From the NCBI RefSeq assembly GCF_009363095.1, contig NZ_CP045295.1, positions 3,703,501 through 3,767,500 of the forward strand: a stretch of 64,000 nt of DNA, in the 5' to 3' direction. Below are positions 8,781 to 18,223 of this stretch, in pieces. The position numbers were made by a program, and so were the translations under genes. The number at the start of each line of letters is the position of its first letter. Position 1 is the first letter of the stretch. This stretch comes from Paenibacillus cellulositrophicus (GTDB taxonomy: Bacteria > Bacillota > Bacilli > Paenibacillales > Paenibacillaceae). The notes below the pieces were generated by a model. The model was not told the DNA's origin, made no database searches, and was given only the letters and a program-made list of their open reading frames with translations.

Positions 8781-9729
8781 CTTTGGATGGCGATATTTTG
8801 ATCAAAATTTTGGCGTCATATTTGTTTCTCAACTGTTCTTCCAGCTGCGAAAGGGGGACAGCCTCGCTTAAGGCCAGCTGTTTGCGGGCCTCCAGAATGA
8901 TCTCCTCGCTGCTCTTGGTACTGCCGTTCTCCACGCTGATCAGCTGGACGACCGCATATCCGTCATTTAGCCGTACCGGACCCGCTGCGTCCCCTGGCTT
9001 CAGGGTTGAGGCTGTCTGCAGTACTTCCGGAGCAATAAAAGGATCATCCTCTTCCACCGTCCCCAGGTCACCGCCTTGATCGCGTGTAAATTCATCCAGG
9101 GAGTACGCTGCCGCCAGCGTGCTGAAATCCTCTCCCTGCTGCAGGCGGTCAAGCACCCGATTCGCCTCATCTTCGGTATCCGTCTGAATCCAGGCAAGAT
9201 GATAAGCCTTCTTGGCTGCAAACTCCTCTTGATGCTGATCGATATAACGCTGTACCTCCGCATCCGTGATGCGAATTCCTGCGGTTGCGATCTTTTGCAG
9301 TGTGAGACGGTACTCGGTTTCCGCCCGGATTTCCTCGGGAGTCAGGTTCAGCTGGTCGGCCATCTCCCGATAATAGTCGTCCGGGGAAGCGTAACCCTGC
9401 ATTTCCCGGTTAATCTCCTCCGTCACTTCCTCCGGGGTCACCTTAATTTTCAGGGACTGGGCTTCCGCATATACCGCCTTGTGATTCAGCATCTGCGTCA
9501 ATGCTTCCTCCCCGTGCGTCCGTTTCAGCTCCTCGACCCAATCGCTTTCCGTAATGGTGCTGCCGTTAAAAGACGCCACCGCATCCGCCCCTGCTTGCTT
9601 GTCTTCAGCCGGTGACGGCTCATCTGCCGGTTTAAGTCCACGGATGACAATCAGACTCCCCATAAACAACACGCCCGCTGCCAAAATAATGACCGCGGCC
9701 CACAGCCCCTTCTCCTGTCTGGTTATCAT
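8773..9729 (-). CDS. Membrane-anchored PpiC/SurA-type peptidyl-prolyl isomerase (YacD-like)
   Basis: 318 aa. A single N-terminal membrane anchor (about residues 9-30, no lipobox Cys) is followed by a SurA-type N-domain and a parvulin rotamase domain (about 175-275, with AYHLAWIQT and DQGGDLGTV). It probably assists folding of exported proteins outside the membrane. It lies 17 bases after hslO, matching yacD next to hslO and cysK in B. subtilis. It resembles PrsA but lacks the lipoprotein signal; a separate PrsA-like lipoprotein gene lies at 31.8-33.0 kb. Confidence 0.85.
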   Translation of the reverse strand: MITRQEKGLWAAVIILAAGVLFMGSLIVIRGLKPADEPSPAEDKQAGADAVASFNGSTITESDWVEELKRTHGEEALTQMLNHKAVYAEAQSLKIKVTPEEVTEEINREMQGYASPDDYYREMADQLNLTPEEIRAETEYRLTLQKIATAGIRITDAEVQRYIDQHQEEFAAKKAYHLAWIQTDTEDEANRVLDRLQQGEDFSTLAAAYSLDEFTRDQGGDLGTVEEDDPFIAPEVLQTASTLKPGDAAGPVRLNDGYAVVQLISVENGSTKSSEEIILEARKQLALSEAVPLSQLEEQLRNKYDAKILIKISPSKAS

Positions 9730-9746
9730 ATCATCGAACCCGCCCC

Positions 9747-10631
9747 TTACTTCATGGCTTGTTCAAGAATCTGCTGCAGTTGTTCCCTGTCAAAATCATA
9801 CGCTTCATTGCAGAAATGGCACACCACTTCCGCCTGTCCATCTTCCTCGATCAAACGCTCCAGTTCCGCTTGGCCCAGGCTGACCAGCGTTTGCTCTACC
9901 CGGTCACGAGAGCACTGACAGCGAAACATGATGTCCATCTCTTCGAGAACCTCTACATCGGGAAGCAGCTGCTTCAGCATATCTTCCAACTCCAGTCCTT
10001 GGTCCAGCAGGGTGGTTACCGGCGGAATCGCGCTTACCGCCTGCTCGATCGCCGTGATTTCCTCATCGGAAAGGCCCGGAAGCAGCTGAATGATAAAGCC
10101 ACCGGCCACGAGCACGGAATTGTCGGGAGCGACGAGTACGCCCAGGCCAACCGCAGTAGGGGTTTGCTCCGATACGGCAAAATAATACGTAAAGTCCTCT
10201 CCGAGCTCTCCCGAAATAATCGGTACGCTTCCGCGGTAAGGCTCTTTGAGGCCCAGGTCTTTCGTTACGTGCAGGTATCCCTCACGGCCAACCGCGCCGG
10301 CTACGTCGAGTTTTCCCTGGCTGTTGCTGGGCAAATGGACATGCGGATTAGTGACGTATCCCGTCACTTCGCCAAAGGAGTTGGCTTCTACGACGATCTG
10401 TCCGATCGGTCCGTCGCCCTTGACTTGAATGCTCAGCTTTTCCTTGCCCTTCAGCATGGCGCCCATCATACCAGCGGCTGTCAGCGTGCGTCCCAGCGCC
10501 GCTGTGGCGGTAGGCCACGTATCATGCCTTCTGCGAAGCTCGTCAACGAGAGCCGTCGTTCTCACCGCGAAAGCCCGGACCCGTCCGTTCATGGCCGTGC
10601 CCCGGATGAGGCGGTCCTGTTTGTTTTCCAT
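9747..10631 (-). CDS. hslO: Redox-regulated chaperone Hsp33
   Basis: 294 aa. Hsp33 is a cytosolic holdase activated by oxidation. The C-terminal zinc site CQC...CHFC (from about residue 238 to 273) is intact, and the N-terminal domain shows IQVKGDGPIGQIVVEA. The ATG at 10631 has a very strong AAAGGAGG site. It follows coaX after about 108 bp and precedes the foldase gene, so two protein-quality genes sit together. Confidence 0.96.
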   Translation of the reverse strand: MENKQDRLIRGTAMNGRVRAFAVRTTALVDELRRRHDTWPTATAALGRTLTAAGMMGAMLKGKEKLSIQVKGDGPIGQIVVEANSFGEVTGYVTNPHVHLPSNSQGKLDVAGAVGREGYLHVTKDLGLKEPYRGSVPIISGELGEDFTYYFAVSEQTPTAVGLGVLVAPDNSVLVAGGFIIQLLPGLSDEEITAIEQAVSAIPPVTTLLDQGLELEDMLKQLLPDVEVLEEMDIMFRCQCSRDRVEQTLVSLGQAELERLIEEDGQAEVVCHFCNEAYDFDREQLQQILEQAMK

Positions 10632-10739
10632 TATGTGTACTGCCTCCTTTATTGGATGAGCCGGGAAGGCTCTGCCATTATCTATCTATTTTACCGCAAA
10701 ACAGGCCTTTTTGGTGATCCGGTTGATCTTTCTGGCAAT

Positions 10740-11507
10740 TCAGCGGTTGCGCTCATAAATAATCCGGAGGCCGTCGAGCGTCAGAAGCGGATTCACTTCC
10801 TGGATAACCTTCGTTTCACTGGCGATCAGATCCGCCAGTCCGCCCGTTGCGACCACTTTCAAGGAGGGCACCTGCATCTCGCCGCGAATCCGCTCTACAA
10901 CGCCGTCAACCTGCCCGGCATATCCGAAAATAATGCCTGCCTGCATCGCATGGACAGTATTTCGTCCGATGACCTTTTTGGGCTTCTCAAGCTCAATCCG
11001 AGGCAGCTTCGATGCGCGCTGATACAGCGCTTCGGTCGCAATGCCGATGCCCGGGACAATCAGGCCGCCGAGATAGGCGCCTTTGGCATCAATGCAGTCA
11101 AAGGTGGTAGCCGTGCCAAAGTCGATCACGACGAGCGGGCCCTGGTACTTCTCCACGGCGGCAACCGCGTTGGCGATCCGGTCAGCCCCGACCTCGCGCG
11201 GATTTTCGTAACGCAGATTGAGCCCGGTTTTAATCCCCGGTCCCACGATGAGCGGCGAATGGTGGATATATTTTTGGCACATCTCCTCAATGACATGGAC
11301 CATAGGCGGCACCACCGAAGAAATGATCACGCCCTCAATGTCGCTGACCGGGATCCCGGACATCTGAAACATGTTCCGGAACATAATGCCGTACTCGTCC
11401 GGCGTGGAATGATTGACCGTGCTGAGACGGAAATGATGCAATAGCTCCCGGTTTCTGTATATCCCCAAGACGATGTTCGTATTCCCGATGTCGATCACCA
11501 GAATCAC
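10740..11507 (-). CDS. coaX: Type III pantothenate kinase
   Basis: 255 aa ASKHA-fold kinase, the first step of CoA synthesis. It shows the N-terminal phosphate loop VIDIGNTNIVLG, PREVGADRIANAVAA and VIDFGTATTFD with the catalytic Asp. A GTG start at 11507 lies 5 bases after the nadC stop. Its GGAGG site is inside the end of nadC, so the two are coupled. B. subtilis has coaX between ftsH and hslO without the nad genes. Confidence 0.96.
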   Translation of the reverse strand: MILVIDIGNTNIVLGIYRNRELLHHFRLSTVNHSTPDEYGIMFRNMFQMSGIPVSDIEGVIISSVVPPMVHVIEEMCQKYIHHSPLIVGPGIKTGLNLRYENPREVGADRIANAVAAVEKYQGPLVVIDFGTATTFDCIDAKGAYLGGLIVPGIGIATEALYQRASKLPRIELEKPKKVIGRNTVHAMQAGIIFGYAGQVDGVVERIRGEMQVPSLKVVATGGLADLIASETKVIQEVNPLLTLDGLRIIYERNR

Positions 11508-11512
11508 GGGGG

Positions 11513-12379
11513 CTATCCCTCCTTCACCGCATTGAGATCGAGGCTGATGTCCAGACTGTCGAAGGAATACGTCAGTCTGCCGACCGAAATGACGTCGACG
11601 CCGCAGGCCGCGATCCCCTTCACAGTCTTCAAAGACACGTTGCCGGAGGCCTCCACGGTCACATGCGGGGACTTGGCCTTAATACGCCGGACGGCCTCTT
11701 TCATCAGATCCTGGCTCATGTTATCCAGCATGATGATGTCCGCACCGGCTTCCAGCGCTTCCTCAACCTGATCAAGCGATTCCGTCTCCACTTCGATGGT
11801 CATCGTATGCGGGATAAACGCCCGGGCACGCTCCACGGCCTGGCGGATTCCGCCGGCGCCTTTAATATGGTTGTCCTTGATCATCACAGCATCATACAGC
11901 CCGAAACGGTGGTTGGCTCCCCCGCCGACGCGCACCGCGTATTTCTCCAGCATGCGGTGTCCCGGCGTCGTCTTCCGGGTATCGACCAAGCGGGTAGGCA
12001 GGCCCTCCAGCGCATCCACGAACGAACGTGTCCGGGTCGCAATGCCTGACAGGCGCTGCAGCAAATTCAAGGCCAGCCGCTCCCCCGTCAAAATCCGGTG
12101 CGTGCTGCCTTCCACGACAGCGAGTACCGTTCCCTTCTTTACGAAATCGCCTTCCGATACTTGAGGCGTGAACGTGAGCGCAGGGTCCACGACTTGAAAC
12201 ACGAGCTCCGATACGGGAAGTCCAGCTATCACGCCATCTTCCTTGGCATGAATGATTCCCTTGGATTCATGTCCTGCCGGGATGGTCGACAGCGTCGTCA
12301 CATCTCCCGATCCAACGTCCTCTCTCAGCCACAGCCGGATGGATTCCACAAGACTTTCATCATAACCGTTAAACGTCAT
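11513..12379 (-). CDS. nadC: Nicotinate-nucleotide pyrophosphorylase (quinolinate phosphoribosyltransferase)
   Basis: 288 aa. It converts quinolinate and PRPP to nicotinate mononucleotide, the third step of de novo NAD synthesis. Motifs seen are RLVDTRKTTPGHR, GGGANHRFGLYDAVMIKDNH, and VEASGNVSLKTV near the C-terminal phosphate site. It overlaps nadB by 11 bases, indicating coupled translation in a nadA-nadB-nadC-coaX unit. Confidence 0.96.
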   Translation of the reverse strand: MTFNGYDESLVESIRLWLREDVGSGDVTTLSTIPAGHESKGIIHAKEDGVIAGLPVSELVFQVVDPALTFTPQVSEGDFVKKGTVLAVVEGSTHRILTGERLALNLLQRLSGIATRTRSFVDALEGLPTRLVDTRKTTPGHRMLEKYAVRVGGGANHRFGLYDAVMIKDNHIKGAGGIRQAVERARAFIPHTMTIEVETESLDQVEEALEAGADIIMLDNMSQDLMKEAVRRIKAKSPHVTVEASGNVSLKTVKGIAACGVDVISVGRLTYSFDSLDISLDLNAVKEG

Positions 12380-13985
12380 CGCTGATTTCCTCCACTATTT
12401 CTTGATCCCGCCGCTGCAGCAGATGCTTGCGCCAGCCTTCGTCATCCCGCAGTGGGAAGTCTTCGCGGTAATGCGCCCCACGGCTCTCTTCCCGGGACAA
12501 TGCCGCGCTGGTCACCAGCAGACTGCTGGTCAGCATGTTGGCAAATTCAAATTCCTCACGCTTGCTCAGTCCGGACTGGAAAATCGGCAGCTGGCGCTTC
12601 AGTTCATCCAGCCCCTTCAGCAGCAGCGTCTTGTTCCGGCGCAGTCCAACATAACGCACCATAACTTTCTGAAGCTTGAGCCGGCGCTCTACAATGGCCT
12701 GCCTTGGCGATTCCAGGCGCCCCTCATCGACCCGGATATCTTTGGGTTCCCAGTCCAGCGGGGACAGTTCCTGCAGGCGGTTCACAATACGCCGTCCAAA
12801 CACGATCGCTTCGGAGAGCGAGTTACTGGCCAGTCGGTTGGCGCCGTGCACGCCGGTCGAGGACACTTCGCCGCAGGCAAACAGCCGCTTGATGCTGCTC
12901 TCACCGTTCAGGTCCGTTTTGACGCCGCCCATCATATAATGCGCAGCCGGAGCCACTGGAATCCAGTCCGTCGACATATCCAATCCGTAAGTCATGCACG
13001 TTTCGTAAATGGTCGGAAACCGATGCTTAAGCATATCCTCCGGCTCATGAGTGATATCCAAATAGACGAAGGTGGATTTCGTTTCTTCCATTTCGCTGAG
13101 GATCGCCCGGGCGACAATGTCGCGCGGCGCCAATTCGAGCAGCTCATGGTATTTTTCCATAAAACGTTCGCCTTTAATATTCCGCAGAACGGCGCCTTCG
13201 CCCCGAACCGCCTCGGAGATTAAAAACCTCGGAGCACCCGGATAACAGAGAGCCGTCGGGTGAAACTGAATAAACTCCATATCCCGTACCTCAGCCCCCG
13301 CCCGATAGGCAATCGCCACACCATCAGCCGTGGCCACTTCCGGATTGGTGGTGTACCGGTAGAGCTGTCCCGCGCCGCCGGAACAAAGCACGGTCGCGTT
13401 CGCCTGCACAAAGATCCGCTGCCCGTCGGGACGCTGAACCAGTGCTCCCTTGCACTCGCCGTCTTCTGTAATAACGTCTATTACAAAGTGATGCTCCCAT
13501 ACCTCAATATGATCATGCTCCGCCACTTTCTCGGCCAGCGCTCTGACAATTTCGTAGCCGGTCGCGTCCCCGTTGGCATGCAAAATCCGCCGGTGGCTGT
13601 GCGCGCCTTCCTGGGTCAGGGCAAGCTCCCCGTTCTCCAGGTCAAACGTTGTGCCGAGCCGGATCAGCTCCTTGACGCCCTCAGGGCCTTCATTGACCAA
13701 GAGGTCCACCGAGGAGGATGAACACAGCCCTGCCCCTGCCATCAGCGTATCCTGCCGGTGATACTGTGGGGAATCGTCCTCCGAAATGACCGCGGCAATC
13801 CCCCCTTGTGCGTACCGGGTGTTGCTTTCGAGCAGTGCCTTTTTCGTGATCATGATGACGTGCCGGTCCTGGCTTGCCTGAATCGCCGTAAACAGTCCGG
13901 CTATGCCCGAGCCGATGACGATGACATCCGTCTTGGTCCGGGGCAAAGTCTGCAGATCAAAGTCAACCAGATATTGTGGAATCAT
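12369..13985 (-). CDS. nadB: L-aspartate oxidase
   Basis: About 538 aa FAD enzyme producing iminoaspartate for NadA. It has the Rossmann motif VIVIGSGIAGLFTA at the N-terminus, TRYAQGGIAAV, the substrate loop HGANRLASNSL, and the fumarate-reductase-type C-terminal helical domain. The ATG at 13985 has AGGTGA 8 bases ahead; an upstream in-frame GTG at 13997 is weaker. Between nadA and nadC, as expected for one pathway operon. Confidence 0.96.
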   Translation of the reverse strand: MIPQYLVDFDLQTLPRTKTDVIVIGSGIAGLFTAIQASQDRHVIMITKKALLESNTRYAQGGIAAVISEDDSPQYHRQDTLMAGAGLCSSSSVDLLVNEGPEGVKELIRLGTTFDLENGELALTQEGAHSHRRILHANGDATGYEIVRALAEKVAEHDHIEVWEHHFVIDVITEDGECKGALVQRPDGQRIFVQANATVLCSGGAGQLYRYTTNPEVATADGVAIAYRAGAEVRDMEFIQFHPTALCYPGAPRFLISEAVRGEGAVLRNIKGERFMEKYHELLELAPRDIVARAILSEMEETKSTFVYLDITHEPEDMLKHRFPTIYETCMTYGLDMSTDWIPVAPAAHYMMGGVKTDLNGESSIKRLFACGEVSSTGVHGANRLASNSLSEAIVFGRRIVNRLQELSPLDWEPKDIRVDEGRLESPRQAIVERRLKLQKVMVRYVGLRRNKTLLLKGLDELKRQLPIFQSGLSKREEFEFANMLTSSLLVTSAALSREESRGAHYREDFPLRDDEGWRKHLLQRRDQEIVEEISDDV

Positions 13986-14024
13986 GTGCCTGTTCACCTG
14001 TCTTAAGAGAAAGAGTAGCGCATG

Positions 14025-14963
14025 CTACTGTACTTGTAACATGCGCTCTAAAGAAGTTCTGGCTTTATCTGCAACAACCGGCGGCACGTAGATTTGCGGC
14101 TTCATGGTTTCCAGACACTTCACCAGTTTTTTCAGATTGTTCACCTTCATGTTCGGGCATACCAAAAACTTGGTGGCGAAATGAAACTCCTTATCCGGGC
14201 TGTCGAGACGAAGCTGGTATCCGGTACCGTCTTCGGTTCCGACGATAAACTGTTTGCTGCTTGATTTTTTGCAGTATTCCAAAATTGCCGTAGTGCTGCC
14301 GACGAAATCGCCCATAGCCACGACCTCCGGACGGCATTCCGGGTGTACGACAAACTCGGCGTCGGGATATTTGGCTCTCATCTCCACAACGTCTTTTACC
14401 GTCAGCATATCATGCGTATTGCAGTACCCTTCCCAAATGATGAGCTTTTTGTCGGTATGCTGCTGCACATAGTGACCCAAATTTTTGTCCGGTACCCAGA
14501 TGATCTCATCGGAATCGACCGATTGAATCACTTTTACCGCATTAGAAGAGGTACAGCAAATATCCGTTTCCGCCTTGATCTCTGCCGAAGAGTTGATATA
14601 CGTAACCACTTTGGCGTTAGGATGCTGCGCTTTCAGTTTGCGGAGTCCGTCCACGTTGACCATATCGGCCATTGGACAGCCTGCACGCTCATCCGGAATC
14701 AGCACCGTTTTGTTCGGAGCCAGAATCTTAGCGCTTTCACCCATAAAATGAACGCCGCAGAAGACAATGACTTCCGCATCGGTTTGAGCCGCTTTCTGGG
14801 CAAGCAGGAAGGAATCGCCACGGAAATCCGCTACTTCCTGAATTTCATCCCTTTGATAATAATGCGCCAAAATAATGGCGTTTCTTTCCTTCTTCAGCTT
14901 AAGCAGCTTCTCCGTCAGTTCCCGCTTTTGTTCCTGCTTATGCTCCAGTGCCAGAGCTTCCAC
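14025..14963 (-). CDS. nadA: Quinolinate synthase
   Basis: 312 aa. It condenses iminoaspartate with dihydroxyacetone phosphate to quinolinate on a 4Fe-4S cluster. Cysteines likely to bind the cluster occur in DERAGCPMADM, HPECRPEV and LVCPNMKVN. ILAHYYQRDEIQEVADFRGD is the family N-terminal motif. The GTG start at 14963 has GGGAG 10 bases ahead. A separate promoter about 135 bp upstream makes it the first gene of the NAD cassette. Confidence 0.95.
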   Translation of the reverse strand: MEALALEHKQEQKRELTEKLLKLKKERNAIILAHYYQRDEIQEVADFRGDSFLLAQKAAQTDAEVIVFCGVHFMGESAKILAPNKTVLIPDERAGCPMADMVNVDGLRKLKAQHPNAKVVTYINSSAEIKAETDICCTSSNAVKVIQSVDSDEIIWVPDKNLGHYVQQHTDKKLIIWEGYCNTHDMLTVKDVVEMRAKYPDAEFVVHPECRPEVVAMGDFVGSTTAILEYCKKSSSKQFIVGTEDGTGYQLRLDSPDKEFHFATKFLVCPNMKVNNLKKLVKCLETMKPQIYVPPVVADKARTSLERMLQVQ

Positions 14964-15098
14964 CAGTAACCCACTCCCTCTGAAATCCCATGATTTTACC
15001 CGGTTGATGGCTTCATAACCTCATAACATCATGAATAGTTTGTGAAAATTCTCCCAAAGTTGCCCGTTGCAACCTCGAGACCATCTTGTTTATCAACT

Positions 15099-15127
15099 AA
15101 TTTACACAAGGTTCACGATACTGTCAA
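15099..15127 (-). promoter_or_regulatory. nadA promoter
   Basis: On the minus strand a perfect TTGACA and a TAAATT -10 are 17 bp apart, placing a start about 130 bases before nadA. Confidence 0.7.
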
Positions 15128-15354
15128 TTGACTAAAATGATCTTTATATGCTATCTAGCCGAAAGAAAACAAAGCTTCCCGCTCGATTCCGTCCGATTAG
15201 GCCGCCTCGCTTCTATTTGGAGAATGTAGCCGCCCCAATCGCTACTATGCCTCAAAAAAAATAACTGGTGCGACAGAGTTAAGGCGGAACGCTATCGGCT
15301 TCAATGCTTAAACACCCCAAATGGCCCCCGCTCTTATTCCCTGGCAAACGACAC

Positions 15355-15386
15355 AAAAAACCCGGGGACGGCTAACCGTCTCCGGG
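15355..15386 (-). terminator. Terminator of ftsH
   Basis: An 11-bp stem (CCCGGGGACGG / CCGTCTCCGGG, one wobble) with a 4-base loop is followed by six T residues on the minus strand. Confidence 0.92.
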
Positions 15387-15403
15387 CTGTTGTTGCATTG
15401 GGA

Positions 15404-17518
15404 TTAGGATCTGGATTCCGGCGGTGTTCCGCCGTTGCCCGAACCTGGATTCTCATTCGTCCCATCATTGTTATTTGGAATGTCGCCCGGTGTATCCGTG
15501 TTGATATCGCTAGGCGGGTCATTCGGCAAGTTGGATGGAACATCGTTCGGAATTTCTTCCGTTGGCAGGCTGGTATTATCCTTGCCCTGAATGCGTACAC
15601 GCACGTCACCGACGTTGTCGATCACTGGGGCGCCGCTTTCGGAAGAACCTTCACCATCTCCGCCCTCTTTCGGACCGTCTTCGGAAAGATAACCCTGCTC
15701 GATCAATTCCTTGATTTGATCCAGTTCCAGCGTTTCCTTCTCAAGCAGCGTGTTGGCGATGAGGTGAACCTCTTTCGAGTACTTCGTCAGCAGTTCTTTC
15801 GCCCGCTCGTAGGACTCGTTTGTCATGCGCTGCATTTCCTGGTCGATCTCGTAAGCGATCGAATCACTGTAGTTCTGCTCGTGACCGAGGTCACGGCCCA
15901 GGAATACCTGACCTTGCGAGGACCCAAACTGAAGCGGTCCAAGCTTCTCGCTCATACCGTATTCCATAATCATGCTGCGGACGATGCCCGTAGCCTGCTG
16001 GAAGTCGCTGTATGCGCCTGTTCCGATTTCACCGATAAACAGCTCCTCGGAGACCCGGCCGCCCAGGAGACCCGTCACCTTATCAAGCAGCTCCTGCTTG
16101 GTCACAAGCATCCGGTCTTCCTTCGGCATCATGATGACATATCCGCCGGCGCGTCCGCGCGGAATGATCGTTACCTTGTGTACCATATCGGCATGCTCCA
16201 AGAAGTAGCCCACGATCGTGTGACCGGCTTCGTGGTAAGCGACAATCCGCTTCTCCCGGTCGCTGATCACGCGGCTGCGCTTCTCGGTACCGACGATGAC
16301 ACGGTCAATCGCCTCATCAACTTCTCGCATGGAGATGTCTTTACGGTTACGGCGTGCAGCAAGCAGCGCCGCTTCGTTCATCAGGTTCTCCAGCTCGGCG
16401 CCGGTAAAGCCTGTCGTACGTTTAGCCACAACATCCAGCTTGACATCTTTGGTCAGCGGCTTGTTGCGTGCGTGAACCTTCAGTACCGCCTCGCGGCCTT
16501 TCACGTCTGGACGATCGACCGTAATTTGACGGTCAAAACGGCCTGGACGCAGAAGCGCAGGGTCGAGGATGTCGGCACGGTTCGTTGCAGCCACGATGAT
16601 GATACCTTCGTTGCCGCCGAAACCGTCCATCTCAACGAGGAGCTGGTTCAGCGTCTGCTCGCGTTCGTCATGCCCGCCGCCGAGTCCGGCACCGCGCTGA
16701 CGACCTACGGCGTCAATCTCGTCAATGAAGATAATACATGGTGCATTTTTCTTGGCGTTCTCGAACAAGTCACGCACACGGGATGCACCGACCCCGACGA
16801 ACATTTCCACAAAGTCCGAACCGGAGATACTGAAGAACGGAACTCCGGCTTCACCCGCTACGGCGCGGGCGAGGAGGGTTTTACCTGTACCTGGAGGGCC
16901 TACAAGGAGAACCCCTTTAGGAATACGGGCACCTACTGCGGCAAATTTCCGCGGATCCTTCAGGAACTCAACGACTTCGACAAGCTCCTGCTTCTCTTCG
17001 TCAGCTCCCGCAACATCCTCAAAGGTAACCCTTTTCTTCTCTTCATTATATAGACGGGCGCGGCTCTTGCCGAAGTTCATTACCTTGCCCCCGCCTCCCT
17101 GCGCTTGATTGAACAGGAAGAAGAAGAGAATAAACATAATAACCAAAGGAATCAGGGAAGAGAGCAGCGTCAGCCAGACGCTTTCGCCTTCCATCTTCTT
17201 CTGGGTGAATTTCATGCCGGTTTTGTCACTGGCAGCTACCAGCTCTTCGATTGCAGCATCTGTAGCCGGAGTGTAGGTCGAGAAATTCTCTGATTTAACG
17301 TCGGCCGGTTTATTCTTATATTTACCGGTTACCAGATAGGCGTAACCGTCGAATTGAACCGTAATTTCCGATACGTTACCAGCAGCGATTTGCTGGCGCA
17401 ATTGATCGTATCTAGGGCTGTCAGCAGATTCACCGCTGTTGCTGACAAACTGGACTATGCCCACCACAACTAAAAAAAGAATCAAATAAAAACCAGAATT
17501 CCGGATGAACCGATTCAT
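15404..17518 (-). CDS. ftsH: ATP-dependent zinc metalloprotease FtsH with extended C-terminal tail
   Basis: 704 aa membrane AAA protease for membrane-protein quality control and sporulation signalling. Two N-terminal membrane segments (about 9-25 and 114-136) flank an outer domain. Then come Walker A GPPGTGKT (207-214), Walker B IFIDEID (263-269) and the zinc site HEAGH (429-433). The tail from about residue 613 to 704 is acidic and rich in Gly, Asn, Pro, Asp and Ser, about 65 residues longer than B. subtilis FtsH. The ATG at 17518 has AGAGGAGG upstream. It follows hpt, as in B. subtilis. Confidence 0.97.
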   Translation of the reverse strand: MNRFIRNSGFYLILFLVVVGIVQFVSNSGESADSPRYDQLRQQIAAGNVSEITVQFDGYAYLVTGKYKNKPADVKSENFSTYTPATDAAIEELVAASDKTGMKFTQKKMEGESVWLTLLSSLIPLVIMFILFFFLFNQAQGGGGKVMNFGKSRARLYNEEKKRVTFEDVAGADEEKQELVEVVEFLKDPRKFAAVGARIPKGVLLVGPPGTGKTLLARAVAGEAGVPFFSISGSDFVEMFVGVGASRVRDLFENAKKNAPCIIFIDEIDAVGRQRGAGLGGGHDEREQTLNQLLVEMDGFGGNEGIIIVAATNRADILDPALLRPGRFDRQITVDRPDVKGREAVLKVHARNKPLTKDVKLDVVAKRTTGFTGAELENLMNEAALLAARRNRKDISMREVDEAIDRVIVGTEKRSRVISDREKRIVAYHEAGHTIVGYFLEHADMVHKVTIIPRGRAGGYVIMMPKEDRMLVTKQELLDKVTGLLGGRVSEELFIGEIGTGAYSDFQQATGIVRSMIMEYGMSEKLGPLQFGSSQGQVFLGRDLGHEQNYSDSIAYEIDQEMQRMTNESYERAKELLTKYSKEVHLIANTLLEKETLELDQIKELIEQGYLSEDGPKEGGDGEGSSESGAPVIDNVGDVRVRIQGKDNTSLPTEEIPNDVPSNLPNDPPSDINTDTPGDIPNNNDGTNENPGSGNGGTPPESRS

Positions 17519-17631
17519 CCCCTACCTCCTCTCAAAACACTTTAATTATTTTACCATAGCCTGTCTGACCATCTCAAATAGAGGTGGTAAAGGCATGAGC
17601 GTGCTTAAGCTCATGGGCTTGAGTAGCGCAA

Positions 17632-18171
17632 TTAGTGGGTATAGATTTCCGGTTTCAAGATCCCGATGTAGGGCAGGTTCCGGTAATGCTCAGCGTAATC
17701 CAGACCGTATCCGACAACAAACGCGTCAGGGAGTACGAATCCGGTATAATCCGCCTCGAGCTTCACTGTTCGGCGGGCAGGTTTGTCAAAGAGCGTAACC
17801 ACGCACGTCGATTTGGCGTTGCGGCTCTTGAGCAGCTCAATCAGATGGCTCAGCGTGAGACCGCTGTCGATAATATCTTCGACAATCAGCACGTCACGTC
17901 CTTCAACCGGGACATCCAAATCCTTGATGATTTTGACAACGCCCGAAGACTTGGTCTGCGCCCCGTAACTGGATACGGCCATGAAATCGAGTTCCATAGG
18001 TACTGTCATATTTTTAACCAAATCCGCCATAAAAATAAACGCGCCTTTGAGTACACAAATCACAAGAGGGTTGCGACCCTCATATACCGAGCTCAGCTCG
18101 GCACCGAGTTCCTTAATTTTCTTCTGGATTTCTTCTTCGCTGATCAGAACTTCTTGAATATCGTTTTGCAA
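17632..18171 (-). CDS. hpt: Hypoxanthine phosphoribosyltransferase
   Basis: 179 aa purine salvage enzyme making IMP or GMP from hypoxanthine or guanine and PRPP. The PRPP loop [14 protein letters not shown] and the [14 protein letters not shown] and [13 protein letters not shown] stretches are clear. The start is TTG at 18171 with TAGGAGG upstream. It lies between tilS and ftsH, the conserved tilS-hpt-ftsH arrangement. Confidence 0.96.
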   Translation of the reverse strand: MQNDIQEVLISEEEIQKKIKELGAELSSVYEGRNPLVICVLKGAFIFMADLVKNMTVPMELDFMAVSSYGAQTKSSGVVKIIKDLDVPVEGRDVLIVEDIIDSGLTLSHLIELLKSRNAKSTCVVTLFDKPARRTVKLEADYTGFVLPDAFVVGYGLDYAEHYRNLPYIGILKPEIYTH

Positions 18172-18223
18172 CTGAGCGAACCTCCTACGTTATACTATGA
18201 AAGCCTAACAATGACCATTACAG

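Larger units (their letters stand above)
14964..15403. other. Intergenic region ftsH-nadA
   Basis: 440 bp without a gene. It holds the ftsH terminator at 15355-15386 and a sigma-A promoter for nadA at 15099-15127. The about 220 bp between these contain no ORF or structure I could support. No recognisable NAD-repressor operator was seen. Confidence 0.7.

Noticed and set aside
17594..17615. CATGAGC/GCTCATG inverted repeat between hpt and ftsH
   Set aside because: It has no T run, so it is not a terminator, and nothing links it to a regulator.
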